In this document: positions 17,023 through 26,284 of the stretch, piece after piece
Layout of the letters: each line of letters opens with the position of its first letter
Position numbering within the stretch: position 1 is the first letter of the stretch
The notes under the pieces: generated by a model
Seen by the model: only the letters and a program-made list of their open reading frames with translations
Databases searched by the model: none
What the model was told of the DNA's origin: nothing
Source: GCA-2746605 sp963710615
GTDB lineage: Bacteria; Bacteroidota; Ignavibacteria; Ignavibacteriales; Melioribacteraceae
Assembly: GCA_963710615.1 (NCBI GenBank)
Contig: CAVQBF010000008.1
Span: forward strand, 1-64,000
DNA length: 64,000 bases
Reading direction: 5' to 3'
Made by a program: the position numbers and the translations under genes

Positions 17023-19311
17023 CTATATCCCCTCTAATGAATTAAGGATTTTATCGGGTGTGATAGGTAGACTTTTAATTCTTACACCAATTGCATTATA
17101 AACAGCATTTGCAATTGCACCGGCAGTTGGAATGATAGCAGGTTCTCCAATTCCTTTTACGCCCATATTATTTGCTCTATCATCTGTCTCACTAACAATT
17201 ATCACATCTATTTCCGGGACATCAAGCATAGTCGGGATTTTATATTCGTGCATATTAGCATTGAGCATTTTTCCGTAATCCACATCCATTATTCTTTCTT
17301 CCATAAGTGCAAAGCCAAGCCCCTGCATAATTCCACCATGGAATTGATTTTCTAGAGTCTGACGGTTAAGCGTTCGACCGATATCATGAGCAGCAACTAT
17401 TTTGAGAACTTTTACAAATCCGGTAAGAGTATCAACCTCAACTTCTGCAAACTGAGCCCCAAATGATTGAGTGATAAATCCTTCAAGATTTTCCTCCCGG
17501 GACCCCTTAGTAATTATTGAATCATCATTTAGATTTTTAACTACATCTACAAAATTTATTTTCTTGGATTTATCTTTAGTGAAGATTTCACCATCTGAAT
17601 AATATAGTCCCTCTTCCTTAACTTCTAAAATTGCAGAAGCAGCAGATACTAGCTGTTTTTTCATTTTCTCAGCAGCATCCCTGACCGCAGGCGTAACCGA
17701 AGGAGCTGTTGTACTTCCACCGCTTCCTGGGGCATAAGGGGCAATTGCAGTATTACCTAAAACAACTTTTATCTTTTCGATTGGTATTTCTAAAATCTCA
17801 GAAGCAACTTGGGCTATTATTGTATAAGTCCCTGTACCAATATCTTGAGTCCCTGAATAAACTGTAATTTTACCTTCTTTGGTAATTTCAATATTTGCGT
17901 GTGCAGGCGGACTGCCACCTCCCCACCAAATTTGGGATGCCATTCCCATTCCACGTTTTATATACCCTTTGCCGCTGCCGGCTTTTTTATTTCTCCTATC
18001 CCATCCAATTTTTTCTGCTCCAGCTTTGTATGCTTCCCTTAAAAGTTTGCTTGTATACTCAGCTCCCCAAACTTGATCTTTTTCGGCATAGTTTATTAAT
18101 CTGAATTCCAAAGGATCCATACCAATTTTCTCTGCTGCATCGTCAATTATTGAATCGAGCCCAAAAACTCCTTGCACATGTCCAGGAGCCCTAAATGGTC
18201 TTGCTTTTCCGGTATTTGTAATCACGCTGTAATCAAGAGTTTTTACATTTGGGCAATTATACATAGTTTTGAATGGCCAACTGCAACCGCCACCAGTTGG
18301 GTAAGCTCCAACGGCTGCTTTTGCATCATGAGTCATTGCCATCAATTTTCCATTTTTCTTTACGCCTACCTTTAAATTTTGAATTGAATCGGGACGATTA
18401 CCAACAGATAAATTCATTTGTTTTCTATCCAATGTAACTCTTATAGGTCGATTTATTTTCTTAGAAAGCAATGCAGCCATAACTGAGTATTTACCTGCTT
18501 CTAATTTACTCCCAAATCCGCCTCCCATGTATTCTTTGATTACTTCCACTTTTTCTTCAGGTATTTCAAGGGCTTCGGCAATTTTACCTCTTACTGAAAA
18601 AATACCTTGAGTAGAATCCCAAACAGTTAATTTATCATCATCCCATTTTACAGCACTACAGTGAACTTCGGTGGGATTATGAATTACAACTTGGGTAGTA
18701 AATGTATCTTCAATAATTATATCGGATTCTTCAAATCCTTTATCCACATTACCACGTTCATATTCATCCGGTTTTCCTTTCCTTATATTTCCTGAATCAT
18801 AAATCTTATAAGAATTTTCACCTAATGATTCCTTGGTAGTAACTGAAAATCCTAATTCTTCATATTGAACTTGAATCAATTCTAATGCTGCTTTCGCTAT
18901 TGCTTCAGTTTCGGCAACTACGCAAGCGACTTCATCACCTTCATGTTTAACATTTTCATCAAATAAATTACCATTTTCTCCATACCAGGAAATAGCTTTA
19001 CTATTATTTTTATGGATTATATCGATAACACCTTTAAGTTTTCTTGCCTTTGTGTCATCAATACTTATAATTTTTGCATTTGGATAAGGAGAACCAAGTA
19101 TTCTTGCATAAGCCAAATTGGGAAGTTTAATATCAAACGTGTATTTAGCTTTTCCGCTTACTTTTTGGTAGCCATCGTATCTTGGTATTTTTTTACCAAC
19201 ATATTTTAATTTATCGTTTGTCGGTAGAGATTTATATTTTTCCTCTGTAACTTCACCAAGAGTTTCAATAAAACCTTCTTCAAAAAAATACTTTGATTTT
19301 TTAATTGCCAT
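17023..19311 (-). CDS. Molybdopterin-binding large subunit of a periplasmic aldehyde/xanthine oxidoreductase (PaoC/YagR-like)
   Basis: A 762-residue catalytic subunit. The N-terminal aldehyde oxidase a/b hammerhead domain (VSGKAKYTFDIKLPNLAYA) is followed by the Mo-cofactor domain with EYMGGGFGSKLEAGKYSVMAA, RAPGHVQGVFGLDSIID, GTQDIGTGTYTI and the catalytic Glu in VKGIGEPAIIPTAGA (about residue 723). The family hydroxylates aldehydes or N-heterocycles using water and a molybdopterin (MCD-type) cofactor. It has no export signal and would be carried across the membrane with the Tat-targeted small subunit. A GGGAG ribosome site precedes ATG 19311, and 11 bases separate it from the small subunit. 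The substrate cannot be predicted. Confidence 0.9.
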   Translation of the reverse strand: MAIKKSKYFFEEGFIETLGEVTEEKYKSLPTNDKLKYVGKKIPRYDGYQKVSGKAKYTFDIKLPNLAYARILGSPYPNAKIISIDDTKARKLKGVIDIIHKNNSKAISWYGENGNLFDENVKHEGDEVACVVAETEAIAKAALELIQVQYEELGFSVTTKESLGENSYKIYDSGNIRKGKPDEYERGNVDKGFEESDIIIEDTFTTQVVIHNPTEVHCSAVKWDDDKLTVWDSTQGIFSVRGKIAEALEIPEEKVEVIKEYMGGGFGSKLEAGKYSVMAALLSKKINRPIRVTLDRKQMNLSVGNRPDSIQNLKVGVKKNGKLMAMTHDAKAAVGAYPTGGGCSWPFKTMYNCPNVKTLDYSVITNTGKARPFRAPGHVQGVFGLDSIIDDAAEKIGMDPLEFRLINYAEKDQVWGAEYTSKLLREAYKAGAEKIGWDRRNKKAGSGKGYIKRGMGMASQIWWGGGSPPAHANIEITKEGKITVYSGTQDIGTGTYTIIAQVASEILEIPIEKIKVVLGNTAIAPYAPGSGGSTTAPSVTPAVRDAAEKMKKQLVSAASAILEVKEEGLYYSDGEIFTKDKSKKINFVDVVKNLNDDSIITKGSREENLEGFITQSFGAQFAEVEVDTLTGFVKVLKIVAAHDIGRTLNRQTLENQFHGGIMQGLGFALMEERIMDVDYGKMLNANMHEYKIPTMLDVPEIDVIIVSETDDRANNMGVKGIGEPAIIPTAGAIANAVYNAIGVRIKSLPITPDKILNSLEGI

Positions 19312-19322
19312 TTGTCTACTCC

Positions 19323-19940
19323 CTAATTTTTAATCTTAATTGCTGCTTTCACAGAATCAAATATTTTGGGATAAGCACCACATCTGCATAAATTGCCGGA
19401 CATACCTTTTCTAATTTCTTCATCGGTCGCATTTGGATTTTCATTTACAAGTGCATAAGCAGTTATGATCTGGCCAGGTGTGCAGAATCCGCATTGAAGT
19501 CCGTCTTGATCTATAAAAGATTGCTGAACGGGATGAAGATCATCACCCTCAAGTAATCCTTCAATTGTCATAACTTCTGAGTTATTAGCGTCAAGAGCAA
19601 GTATATGGCATGAATAAATCGGTTTACCGTTGATAAGTACTGTGCAGCTTCCGCACTCACCTTGATTACAGACGAGCTTTGTTCCGGTTAATTCTAAGTC
19701 TTCTCTAATAAACTCAGCTAAAGTTTTTGACGGATCAATTTTCGTAGTAATACTTTTACCATTTACTTTTATTTTTAGATCAACTTTGCCTTCAATAGAA
19801 TCAAGAATATCGTTACCTAAGTTCTTTGCATGTGGTTTTATCGAAGGGGATACAGCATAAGCACCAACTATACCTGTTCCAACATTTTTTAGAAATTTTC
19901 TGCGTGATTGATCGGAAGGATCATTTCTTTTTTCCATCAT
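19323..19940 (-). CDS. [2Fe-2S] subunit of the molybdenum hydroxylase, with Tat signal (PaoA/YagT-like)
   Basis: A 205-residue small subunit. The N-terminus has a twin-arginine motif (SRRKFLK, residues 12-18) followed by a hydrophobic stretch, so the assembled enzyme is probably exported folded by Tat. Residues 52-125 form a plant-type ferredoxin domain with Cys91, 96, 99 and 111 (CNQGECGSC). The C-terminal four-helix domain holds the second cluster with CGFC (150-153) and CRC (185-187). It is the first gene of the operon, so order is small, large, medium; in E. coli paoABC it is small, medium, large. No dedicated XdhC/PaoD-type chaperone lies next to it. Confidence 0.9.
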   Translation of the reverse strand: MMEKRNDPSDQSRRKFLKNVGTGIVGAYAVSPSIKPHAKNLGNDILDSIEGKVDLKIKVNGKSITTKIDPSKTLAEFIREDLELTGTKLVCNQGECGSCTVLINGKPIYSCHILALDANNSEVMTIEGLLEGDDLHPVQQSFIDQDGLQCGFCTPGQIITAYALVNENPNATDEEIRKGMSGNLCRCGAYPKIFDSVKAAIKIKN

Positions 19941-20119
19941 TCCCTCTAATTTATAGATGAAATTATAGCTGTAAATTAGCTAGGACAAATGATTAAGTCA
20001 ACAATTTTTGAATATTATTTTAATGAAGTTACTATAGATGAATATTACATATGATTCAATGGAATTTTCGAAATGAATTGAGTAAATAAAAAATAAATTT
20101 CTAAAAGTAAAATTCGTTA

Positions 20120-21106
20120 TTAGCGACTAGCTAAAAAACTTTTACTAGTTTCTTCGAAAATTTTTGTTTCCTCAAATATAAAATTACGAGGGTTTAAACA
20201 CACGCTATTGTGTCTAACTTCGTAGTGAAGATGAGGACCTGTAGAAAGACTTCCCGAATTACCGCTGAGAGCTATAACATCTCCACGTTTTACTTTCTGT
20301 CCTTTTTTAACTTTGTATTTAGAGAGGTGAGCATAAATAGTTTCATAACCAAAGCCATGATTTATTCGAATAGTTTTACCATAGCCGCCTTTATTACCAA
20401 TATAGGTTACAACTCCGTTACCTGGAGCAATAACTTCTTCTCCGGTATTAGAAAGAAAGTCTAATCCATGGTGCATTCTCCGACTTTTTAGAATTGGATG
20501 ATATCTCATTCCAAATCTATCTCCAAAAGAAGAATTTACTGGCCTGAGTGCAGGAAGATTATCAAAGAGTTCCTTATTTTCTTCAAACTTATTATTAATT
20601 TCTTCGTAATTACTTGTTTCATATTTTAAGTTCGTCTCAATAGTATTTACAAAGTTGTAGATTTCTCCAAATTTCCCCTTTAAATTTTCAGGTGATAATT
20701 TTGACAAATCATAAAATTCTGAGCCGCCAATACCATAATCACGATTTTCCAAACTAATTGGCTCGAGATTAACGGCCAGTCTTACATCATTAGTAGTTTT
20801 TGCAATTTTATTGAACTGATTTGCTAGGGTAATATATTTCTGTGTAAGCTTATCTAATTCTTCTTCATATTTTTTTTCTAACAAGATATTTTTTTGAGTT
20901 AATTCTTCAGGGGTAGTATTTGAGAATATACTTCTACCTACCATTAAGGAAACAGAAATTAGAAAGATTGTAAGACCTATAAGGAAAATCACAGATTTAG
21001 GAATGAAATTTTGTATTGGTACAAGTTTAAGTTTATCTGGAGAATAATAATAAAATTTCTTTATCTTCATAGGATCATTATTTTTTTTTCCAAAGTAAAA
21101 GGACAT
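20120..21106 (-). CDS. M23-family murein endopeptidase, membrane-anchored
   Basis: A 328-residue protein with one N-terminal transmembrane segment (about 36-56), a coiled-coil stalk (about 66-100 and 150-180) and a C-terminal LytM/M23 zinc peptidase domain. Zinc ligands are visible as His212-x3-Asp216 (MHHGLDF) and His294 in HLHYE, with His260 (YAH) catalytic. Such enzymes cut peptidoglycan cross-bridges from the periplasmic side during growth or division. The first ATG (21106) directly follows the stop of the upstream gene, indicating translational coupling. A second ATG 12 codons in (MKIKKFYYYSP) resembles the usual family start. It probably forms a two-gene operon with the unknown protein upstream. 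Confidence 0.9.
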   Translation of the reverse strand: MSFYFGKKNNDPMKIKKFYYYSPDKLKLVPIQNFIPKSVIFLIGLTIFLISVSLMVGRSIFSNTTPEELTQKNILLEKKYEEELDKLTQKYITLANQFNKIAKTTNDVRLAVNLEPISLENRDYGIGGSEFYDLSKLSPENLKGKFGEIYNFVNTIETNLKYETSNYEEINNKFEENKELFDNLPALRPVNSSFGDRFGMRYHPILKSRRMHHGLDFLSNTGEEVIAPGNGVVTYIGNKGGYGKTIRINHGFGYETIYAHLSKYKVKKGQKVKRGDVIALSGNSGSLSTGPHLHYEVRHNSVCLNPRNFIFEETKIFEETSKSFLASR

Positions 21107-21418
21107 TTAAATGTAATCCAAATTATTGATGGATAAATCGCGTTTTTTAATTTCGTTTGCAATTCCATTGAATACATTCCAATTTTCAAGCCATTTTTGA
21201 GGCGTTACACTTCTTAGCAAATATTTTTTCTGCTTAATTGTTTCAAAAAGAGAAAGATCATAAATAATCGCTTTTTTTTCTTTTTTACTCAAATGCAGTA
21301 ATTTTTTCTTATATAATTGATTAAAAGTTTTTTTTACAAAAATATAAGAACAGATCAGTTCTGTGTTATTATATTGAGAAATGTCGCTATTAGATGGTGA
21401 AATTTCAACTTTATACAT
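21107..21418 (-). CDS. Hypothetical protein coupled to the M23 peptidase
   Basis: I do not recognise this 103-residue protein. ATG 21418 is chosen because AAGGG lies 7 bases upstream; longer in-frame starts exist up to 21472. It is Lys-rich and helical in the middle (FVKKTFNQLYKKKLLHLSKKE), has no signal peptide or membrane segment, and contains Trp-rich TPQKWLENWNVF. Its stop TAA is followed at once by the ATG of the M23 peptidase, so the two are translated together and it may regulate or partner that enzyme. That link rests on context only. Confidence 0.6.
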   Translation of the reverse strand: MYKVEISPSNSDISQYNNTELICSYIFVKKTFNQLYKKKLLHLSKKEKKAIIYDLSLFETIKQKKYLLRSVTPQKWLENWNVFNGIANEIKKRDLSINNLDYI

Positions 21419-21562
21419 AAATGCGCCCTTCATTTGGTAAGTAATAAAGTTATAGAACATTATCTGTGCCAAGGGTCACATTAATTGAATATAAAAATCA
21501 TTCATTTCTAATTCATTTTTACACAAAACTAATACCATTAATTAACTCAAAGAACCTTTGAA

Positions 21563-21697
21563 AGCAAAAAAAGTTGACGAGATTTATTAGACATTACTTA
21601 AACTATTGTTAAACAATAATTTAGAGGAATCAACTTTTTTTGCTGATGCAAATATTTTTGCACCCCTTCAACAAATTTAATCATCGAAAAAAGTTGA
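21563..21697. repeat. Long perfect inverted repeat in a gene-free stretch, plus a third arm
   Basis: AGCAAAAAAAGTTGA (21563-21577) and TCAACTTTTTTTGCT (21630-21644) are perfect 15-base reverse complements. Between them lies the palindrome ATTGTTAAACAAT (21605-21617). A third partial arm, GAAAAAAGTTGA, is at 21686-21697 and is followed by eight T. The stretch 21419-21864 holds no gene that I can support. The element may be two alternative terminators between divergent genes, or the remnant of a small mobile repeat. Confidence 0.6.
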
Positions 21698-21864
21698 GTT
21701 TTTTTTATGTGATAATCATCATTTAAAAAGAAATAATAAACTGTTCTTTATTGGGTATAAAAAAACTGTTTCAGTTATATACTTTTTTACTTGTAGCAAT
21801 GTCCCAATAAAAAACAAATATTTAGACCCAATACTTTAGGAATGGTAAACAATAGGATGGAAAA

Positions 21865-22134
21865 ATGAAAAAAAATAATTCGATAAACTTAAATGCAATT
21901 AAATCGGAAACTAATAAACTAAGTATATTTGAATCAATTTTAATCTCAATAAAATCCGGAATAAACGGTGCTCTAATTTTATTTGGTCTTCTAATTTTAG
22001 GCAAACTACTTTCAATTTTTACAATACCTGGCAAAGATTTCTATGTAACTATTAACGACATAATAATTTCATTCTGGGGATTTTTAATTGTCTCGTTCAT
22101 TGTCTCCGCCAAACTTCTAAGAGATTCCGAATAA
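21865..22134 (+). CDS. Small membrane protein with two transmembrane segments, unknown function
   Basis: An 89-residue protein starting at ATG 21865 behind the ribosome site AGGATGG. After a polar N-terminus of about 30 residues come two hydrophobic helices: ALILFGLLILGKLLSIFTI (about 36-54) and an IIISFWGFLIVSFIVSAKLL-type helix (about 66-84). Both ends would lie on the same side of the inner membrane. I do not recognise a family. It stands 93 bases before purL on the same strand, but a promoter-like box lies between them, so co-transcription is uncertain. Confidence 0.65.
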   Translation: MKKNNSINLNAIKSETNKLSIFESILISIKSGINGALILFGLLILGKLLSIFTIPGKDFYVTINDIIISFWGFLIVSFIVSAKLLRDSE

Positions 22135-22188
22135 TCATTTGTTAAATCATCTCAATTATTTATCTGCTCAAAAAACATAAAAATACTT

Positions 22189-22196
22189 TATCTTTG
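22189..22196 (+). promoter_or_regulatory. Candidate -7 promoter box upstream of purL
   Basis: TATCTTTG fits TAnnTTTG and lies 31 bases before the purL start. No convincing -33 element is seen, so confidence is low. Confidence 0.3.
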
Positions 22197-22227
22197 GTTT
22201 TCTAATTTTTAAACAATTACCTAATAA

Positions 22228-24451
22228 ATGACTGAACCAAAAGTTACATTAGAATTAGCTTTAGAACATGGCTTAAACCAAGAAGAATTTAATTCAATAT
22301 GCTCTAAACTTAATAGAGTGCCAAATTTCACAGAACTTGGAATTTTCAGCGTAATGTGGAGTGAACATTGCAGCTATAAAAACTCAATTGCTTTGTTAAA
22401 AACATTACCGCGAGAAGGTGGCAGATTATTAGTCGGCGCAGGTGAAGAAAACGCTGGACTAGTTGATATAGGAGATAATCAAGCAATAGCATTTAAAATT
22501 GAAAGTCACAATCACCCTTCAGCAGTTGAACCATATCAAGGTGCTGCTACCGGAGTTGGCGGTATTTTAAGAGATATTTTCACAATGGGTGCAAGACCTA
22601 TTGCTGCTCTCAATTCTTTACGATTCGGTAAGCTTACAAATCCAAGGACAAAATTCCTATTTGAAGGCGTTGTTAAAGGTATTGCCGATTATGGAAATTG
22701 TTTTGGTGTTCCAACAGTTGGCGGTGAAGTTTATTTTGATGAGGTTTATCAAGGAAATCCGCTAGTAAATGCAATGGCAGTTGGTATTGTTGATATTGAT
22801 AAAACGGCATCTGCAACAGCTCATGGAGAAAATAATCCAGTAATTATTGTTGGTTCAGCAACAGGTAGAGATGGAATCCATGGTGCAACATTTGCATCTG
22901 AGGAAATTAGTGAAAAATCGGAATCGAAAAGACCATCAGTTCAAGTCGGTGATCCATTTACAGAAAAACTACTTCTTGAAGCAACACTGGAAATAATTAA
23001 AAAAGATCTAATTATCGGTATCCAGGATATGGGTGCAGCCGGTATTTCATGTTCTTCTGCAGAAATGAGCGATAAAGGCAAATCGGGGATGGTCATTGAT
23101 TTAAATAAAGTCCCACTTAGAGAAGAAACTATGACTGCATACGAAATAATGCTGTCTGAAAGTCAGGAGAGAATGCTGGTTGTTGCAAAAAAGGGTTGCG
23201 AAAATGAAGTAAAAAAGATTTTTGATAAATGGGATTTGAATTGTGAAACAATTGGTTATGTGACAAATGAAGAGGCATTAAAAGTTACATACCGAGGAGA
23301 GCAAAAAGCTGATATTCCACCCTTTGATTTAGCCTTAGGTGGAGGAGTTCCGGTATATTATAGAGAAACGAAAAAGCCTTCATACATCGATGAAAATCAT
23401 CTTTTTGATTTCTCAAAAATTGAAATTCCAAAAGATATTAACGAAGTATTTTTAAAAGTGTTTGCTTCACCAAATATTGCATCAAAAAAATGGGTGTATG
23501 AACAGTATGATCATATGGTTAGGACAAATACCGTTGTTGGACCAGGATGTGACTCAGCTGTTGTAAGAATCAAAGGAACCCAGAAATCTATTGCGATGCA
23601 AACTGATTGTAACGGTAAATATGTTTACCTTAATCCAAAAGAAGGAGCAAAAATTGCAGTTGCAGAATCAGCTAGGAATATTGTATGCTCCGGTGGTGAG
23701 CCGCTTGCAATTACAAATTGCTTAAATTACGGGAATCCTTATGATCCGGAAATTTATTGGACTTTTAAAGAATCAGTTGAAGGAATGGGTGAAGCTTGCA
23801 GATTCTCTAAATACTCCGGTTACAGGTGGAAATGTTAGCTTTTATAATGAGAGCCCGGATACGACAGTTTACCCAACTCCAGTTATCGGAATGATTGGAT
23901 TAATTAAAGAACCAAAAAATATCACTACTTCTTATTTTAAAAATTGTGGCGATAAAGTATTTTTATTAGGGGAAGATTTTGAAGAAATTGGAGGAAGTGA
24001 GTATCTTAGTGTTGAACATAACTTAGTAACGGGCAATTGTCCGAAAATTGATTTGCAAAAAGAAAAAGAGCTTCACACGACACTTTTAAATTTAATTGAT
24101 AAAGGAATAATAAATTCCGCACACGATATTTCGGATGGAGGAATTATTTCTGCTTTGGCTGAGTGCTGTATAATTAATAATGAAAATCGCATTGGGGTAC
24201 AAGTTAATATTCCGATTAAAACACGTGAAGATTTTTCATTTTTCTCCGAATCTCAGAGCAGAGTAATTATATCTGTCTCGAAAGAAAATGAAGAGGATTT
24301 TCTGAAATCTGTTAAAAGTTGTAACACGCCTCACTTATTGCTTGGAGAAACAGGCGGAGTGGAATTTGTTATAAATGAAAAGTATAAATTTAGCATAGAT
24401 AAACTCTCGGAAATATATTTTGAATCAATACCGAAATTAATGAATGAGTAA
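22228..24451 (+). CDS. purL: Phosphoribosylformylglycinamidine synthase subunit PurL (small type), with a single-base frameshift
   Basis: This is the catalytic subunit of the PurLQS complex, converting FGAR to FGAM in purine synthesis. Joined, the product is about 740 residues, the normal size for small-type PurL. The first part carries FSVMWSEHCSYKNS, ESHNHPSAVEPYQGAATGVGG and DMGAAGISCSSAEMSDKG, and the second carries NTPVTGGNVSFYNES and the C-terminal AIRS-type domain. The frame changes at about 23801-23806: dropping one T restores GEACRSLNTPVTGGN. Since purL is normally essential for growth without purines, a sequencing error is the simplest explanation. It overlaps the next gene by 8 bases. 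Confidence 0.92.
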
Positions 24452-25373
24452 ATTTAGTTTACTAAAATTTATAAGTAAGTATTTTTCATTCAACCAATAT
24501 CGTAAGATATTAGCATTTCTAAATCATTACATTGTTGGTCTGTTCAGAAGAATAGACGAACACCATATTTTCCTTTCAGGCGGTGGAATTGCATTTTCTC
24601 TCATTTTATCCACAGTCCCAATTTTACTTTTAGTTTTTGCTGTTTTAGGAAATATAATAGATGCTTCCACAATTGAGAACAATTTAGCTAGGTTAATTGA
24701 CACTATCATTCCCTATCCTGAATATGCTGAATTTACAACTTCTGCGATCATGAGAAGAATTCCAGGCGTATTCCAATATAGTTCCACTGCTTTTTATTTG
24801 GGGCTTTTCGGTCTTTTCTTCACCTCAACTTGGTTATTCAGTAGTATGCGTACAATTCTAAACAGAATTTTTGGGAGCTCCGAAGATAAAGGCTTTATTA
24901 TTGGTTTAATTAGAGATTTTGGGATGGTTATATTAATTATTTCAATGGTTTTGATATCTACATTTATCCTTCCTTCTTTAAATATCTTTATCAAGATAAC
25001 CGAAGAAATCGAATTTCTTAAAAATTTCAGAGTAGATACTTTAATTCATACTATTTTTTCTTTTACTTCAATTATTGTTGTACTGCTATTATTTTTTCTT
25101 TTTTACACACTTATTCCTTATGCAAAACTGAACAGAAAAGTAACTTTTGTGGGTGCGTTCTGGGCAACAGTTTTATGGGAATTAGCTAGAATAGTTTTTG
25201 GATATTATGTACAAGCTTTTCTTCAATCAAATAAATTTTATGAGGCATTTTTATTGATTATTGTACTTTTATTCTGGCTGTTCTACGCTTCTATACTTTT
25301 TGTAATTGGTGCAGAAATAGCCCAGTTGTACCGAGAGAGATTAGAGATAAGGCAAGCCAAACTTAAGACTTAA
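24444..25373 (+). CDS. YihY/BrkB-family inner-membrane protein
   Basis: A 309-residue protein with about six transmembrane helices and the family signature around FLSGGGIAFSLILSTVPILLL near residue 45, FTSTWLFSSMRTILNRIFG and the later LYTLIPYAKLNRKVTF/GAFWATVLWELARI motif. The family was once called RNase BN by mistake. Its real role is unclear, with transport or envelope functions suggested. It starts inside the end of purL (8-base overlap), so it is co-transcribed with it. Its 3' end overlaps the convergent STAS gene by 11 bases. The function is not obviously related to purines. Confidence 0.9.
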   Translation: MSKFSLLKFISKYFSFNQYRKILAFLNHYIVGLFRRIDEHHIFLSGGGIAFSLILSTVPILLLVFAVLGNIIDASTIENNLARLIDTIIPYPEYAEFTTSAIMRRIPGVFQYSSTAFYLGLFGLFFTSTWLFSSMRTILNRIFGSSEDKGFIIGLIRDFGMVILIISMVLISTFILPSLNIFIKITEEIEFLKNFRVDTLIHTIFSFTSIIVVLLLFFLFYTLIPYAKLNRKVTFVGAFWATVLWELARIVFGYYVQAFLQSNKFYEAFLLIIVLLFWLFYASILFVIGAEIAQLYRERLEIRQAKLKT

Positions 25374-25824
25374 GAGCTTTCTCAATACTGTCAAACACAT
25401 TAAATACTTTATCCAGTCCGGTTGCAGAAAATATAGGCAATGAATTTCTTAGGTCATAAACAAGATAGAATTTTTTATCAACTGCTTTCATTCTTTTAAC
25501 ACCAGCTACTAGTACCCCGAAAAAAGAAGAATCGATGAATTCACATTCACTTAAGTCAACAATAATATTTCTATTATCTTCAGCAATAGCCTCTTCCATA
25601 AATGCTTTAAATCTTGAAGCTTCTCTTAATGTAGCTCTTTCAAACTGAACAGTGAGTAAAGTGAAACTATCAGAAATGGTATTATCCTTTGAGAATAGGT
25701 TTGATGACTCAACTTTATTTCCAAGTAGATTGCTGCCATTGACATGAAATCTATTTTTTAATCTATCTTCAAACTGCTGAGTTTTCGATTTTTCCATTTG
25801 ATTGTTGACTTTTGTTTGCTCCAT
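25363..25824 (-). CDS. STAS-domain protein (anti-sigma factor antagonist-like)
   Basis: A 153-residue cytoplasmic protein. After about 45 polar residues comes a STAS fold: FTLLTVQFERATLREASRF, then NIIVDLSECEFIDSSFFGVL, where the serine in DSS sits at the site phosphorylated by anti-sigma kinases in SpoIIAA/RsbV proteins. The last part (LVYDLRNSLPIFSATGLDKVF) matches the family closing helix. By family it would be a partner-switch protein that releases a sigma factor or signals to another regulator. No kinase or sigma gene adjoins it. It is 17 bases downstream of the small gene at 25842, forming a probable two-gene unit. Confidence 0.85.
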   Translation of the reverse strand: MEQTKVNNQMEKSKTQQFEDRLKNRFHVNGSNLLGNKVESSNLFSKDNTISDSFTLLTVQFERATLREASRFKAFMEEAIAEDNRNIIVDLSECEFIDSSFFGVLVAGVKRMKAVDKKFYLVYDLRNSLPIFSATGLDKVFNVFDSIEKALKS

Positions 25825-25841
25825 CTTCTAAAGCGCTCCTA

Positions 25842-26033
25842 TTAAGAAAAATTATACTCTAATATTTTTTTAGTAACTTCTTTTCTATCTTCGCTATTTT
25901 CAATTGAATCGGTAATAATGTGTAAGATGCTATCTCCTGTATGCATACCCTCAGAATCAATTTTATACTGAAGAATACTTGATTCATTTTTTACAACATA
26001 ATCACCTTCTTTTCCTCTAATTCTTAAAGTCAT
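25842..26033 (-). CDS. Small protein upstream of the STAS gene, unknown function
   Basis: A 63-residue protein. ATG 26033 is chosen because GGAG lies 6 bases upstream; an in-frame start eight codons earlier would place that ribosome site inside the gene. It has beta-strand-rich MTLRIRGKEGDYVV and a charged C-terminal helix (SEDRKEVTKKILEYNFS), with no membrane segment. It is not recognised. Tight spacing to the STAS gene suggests they work together, possibly as a regulator and its partner. Confidence 0.6.
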   Translation of the reverse strand: MTLRIRGKEGDYVVKNESSILQYKIDSEGMHTGDSILHIITDSIENSEDRKEVTKKILEYNFS

Positions 26034-26284
26034 TTTAACTCCATTTTTTAACCCCAAATGAGATGGAGTAAAATTCTATTGTCAGTGACCCAAAGCAATA
26101 TAAATCTTTAATAAAATCTTTCTAAAAATAATCGGAATTTTTAGACAAAAGTTAATTATTTGAGGGTGTCATAAATCACAATTGACTTAAAATAATTCAA
26201 TTATTTGCAACTACGAATTATTATTGATTCGAAAACAATAAAAAATAATGGATTTTTGTTAAATACATCTTTGGAGAGAGAAAA

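Noticed and set aside
22228..24451. Programmed frameshifting or two separate PurL subunits
   Set aside because: The two frames overlap at a conserved motif that becomes normal when one base is removed. No slippery heptamer is evident. An error is simpler.
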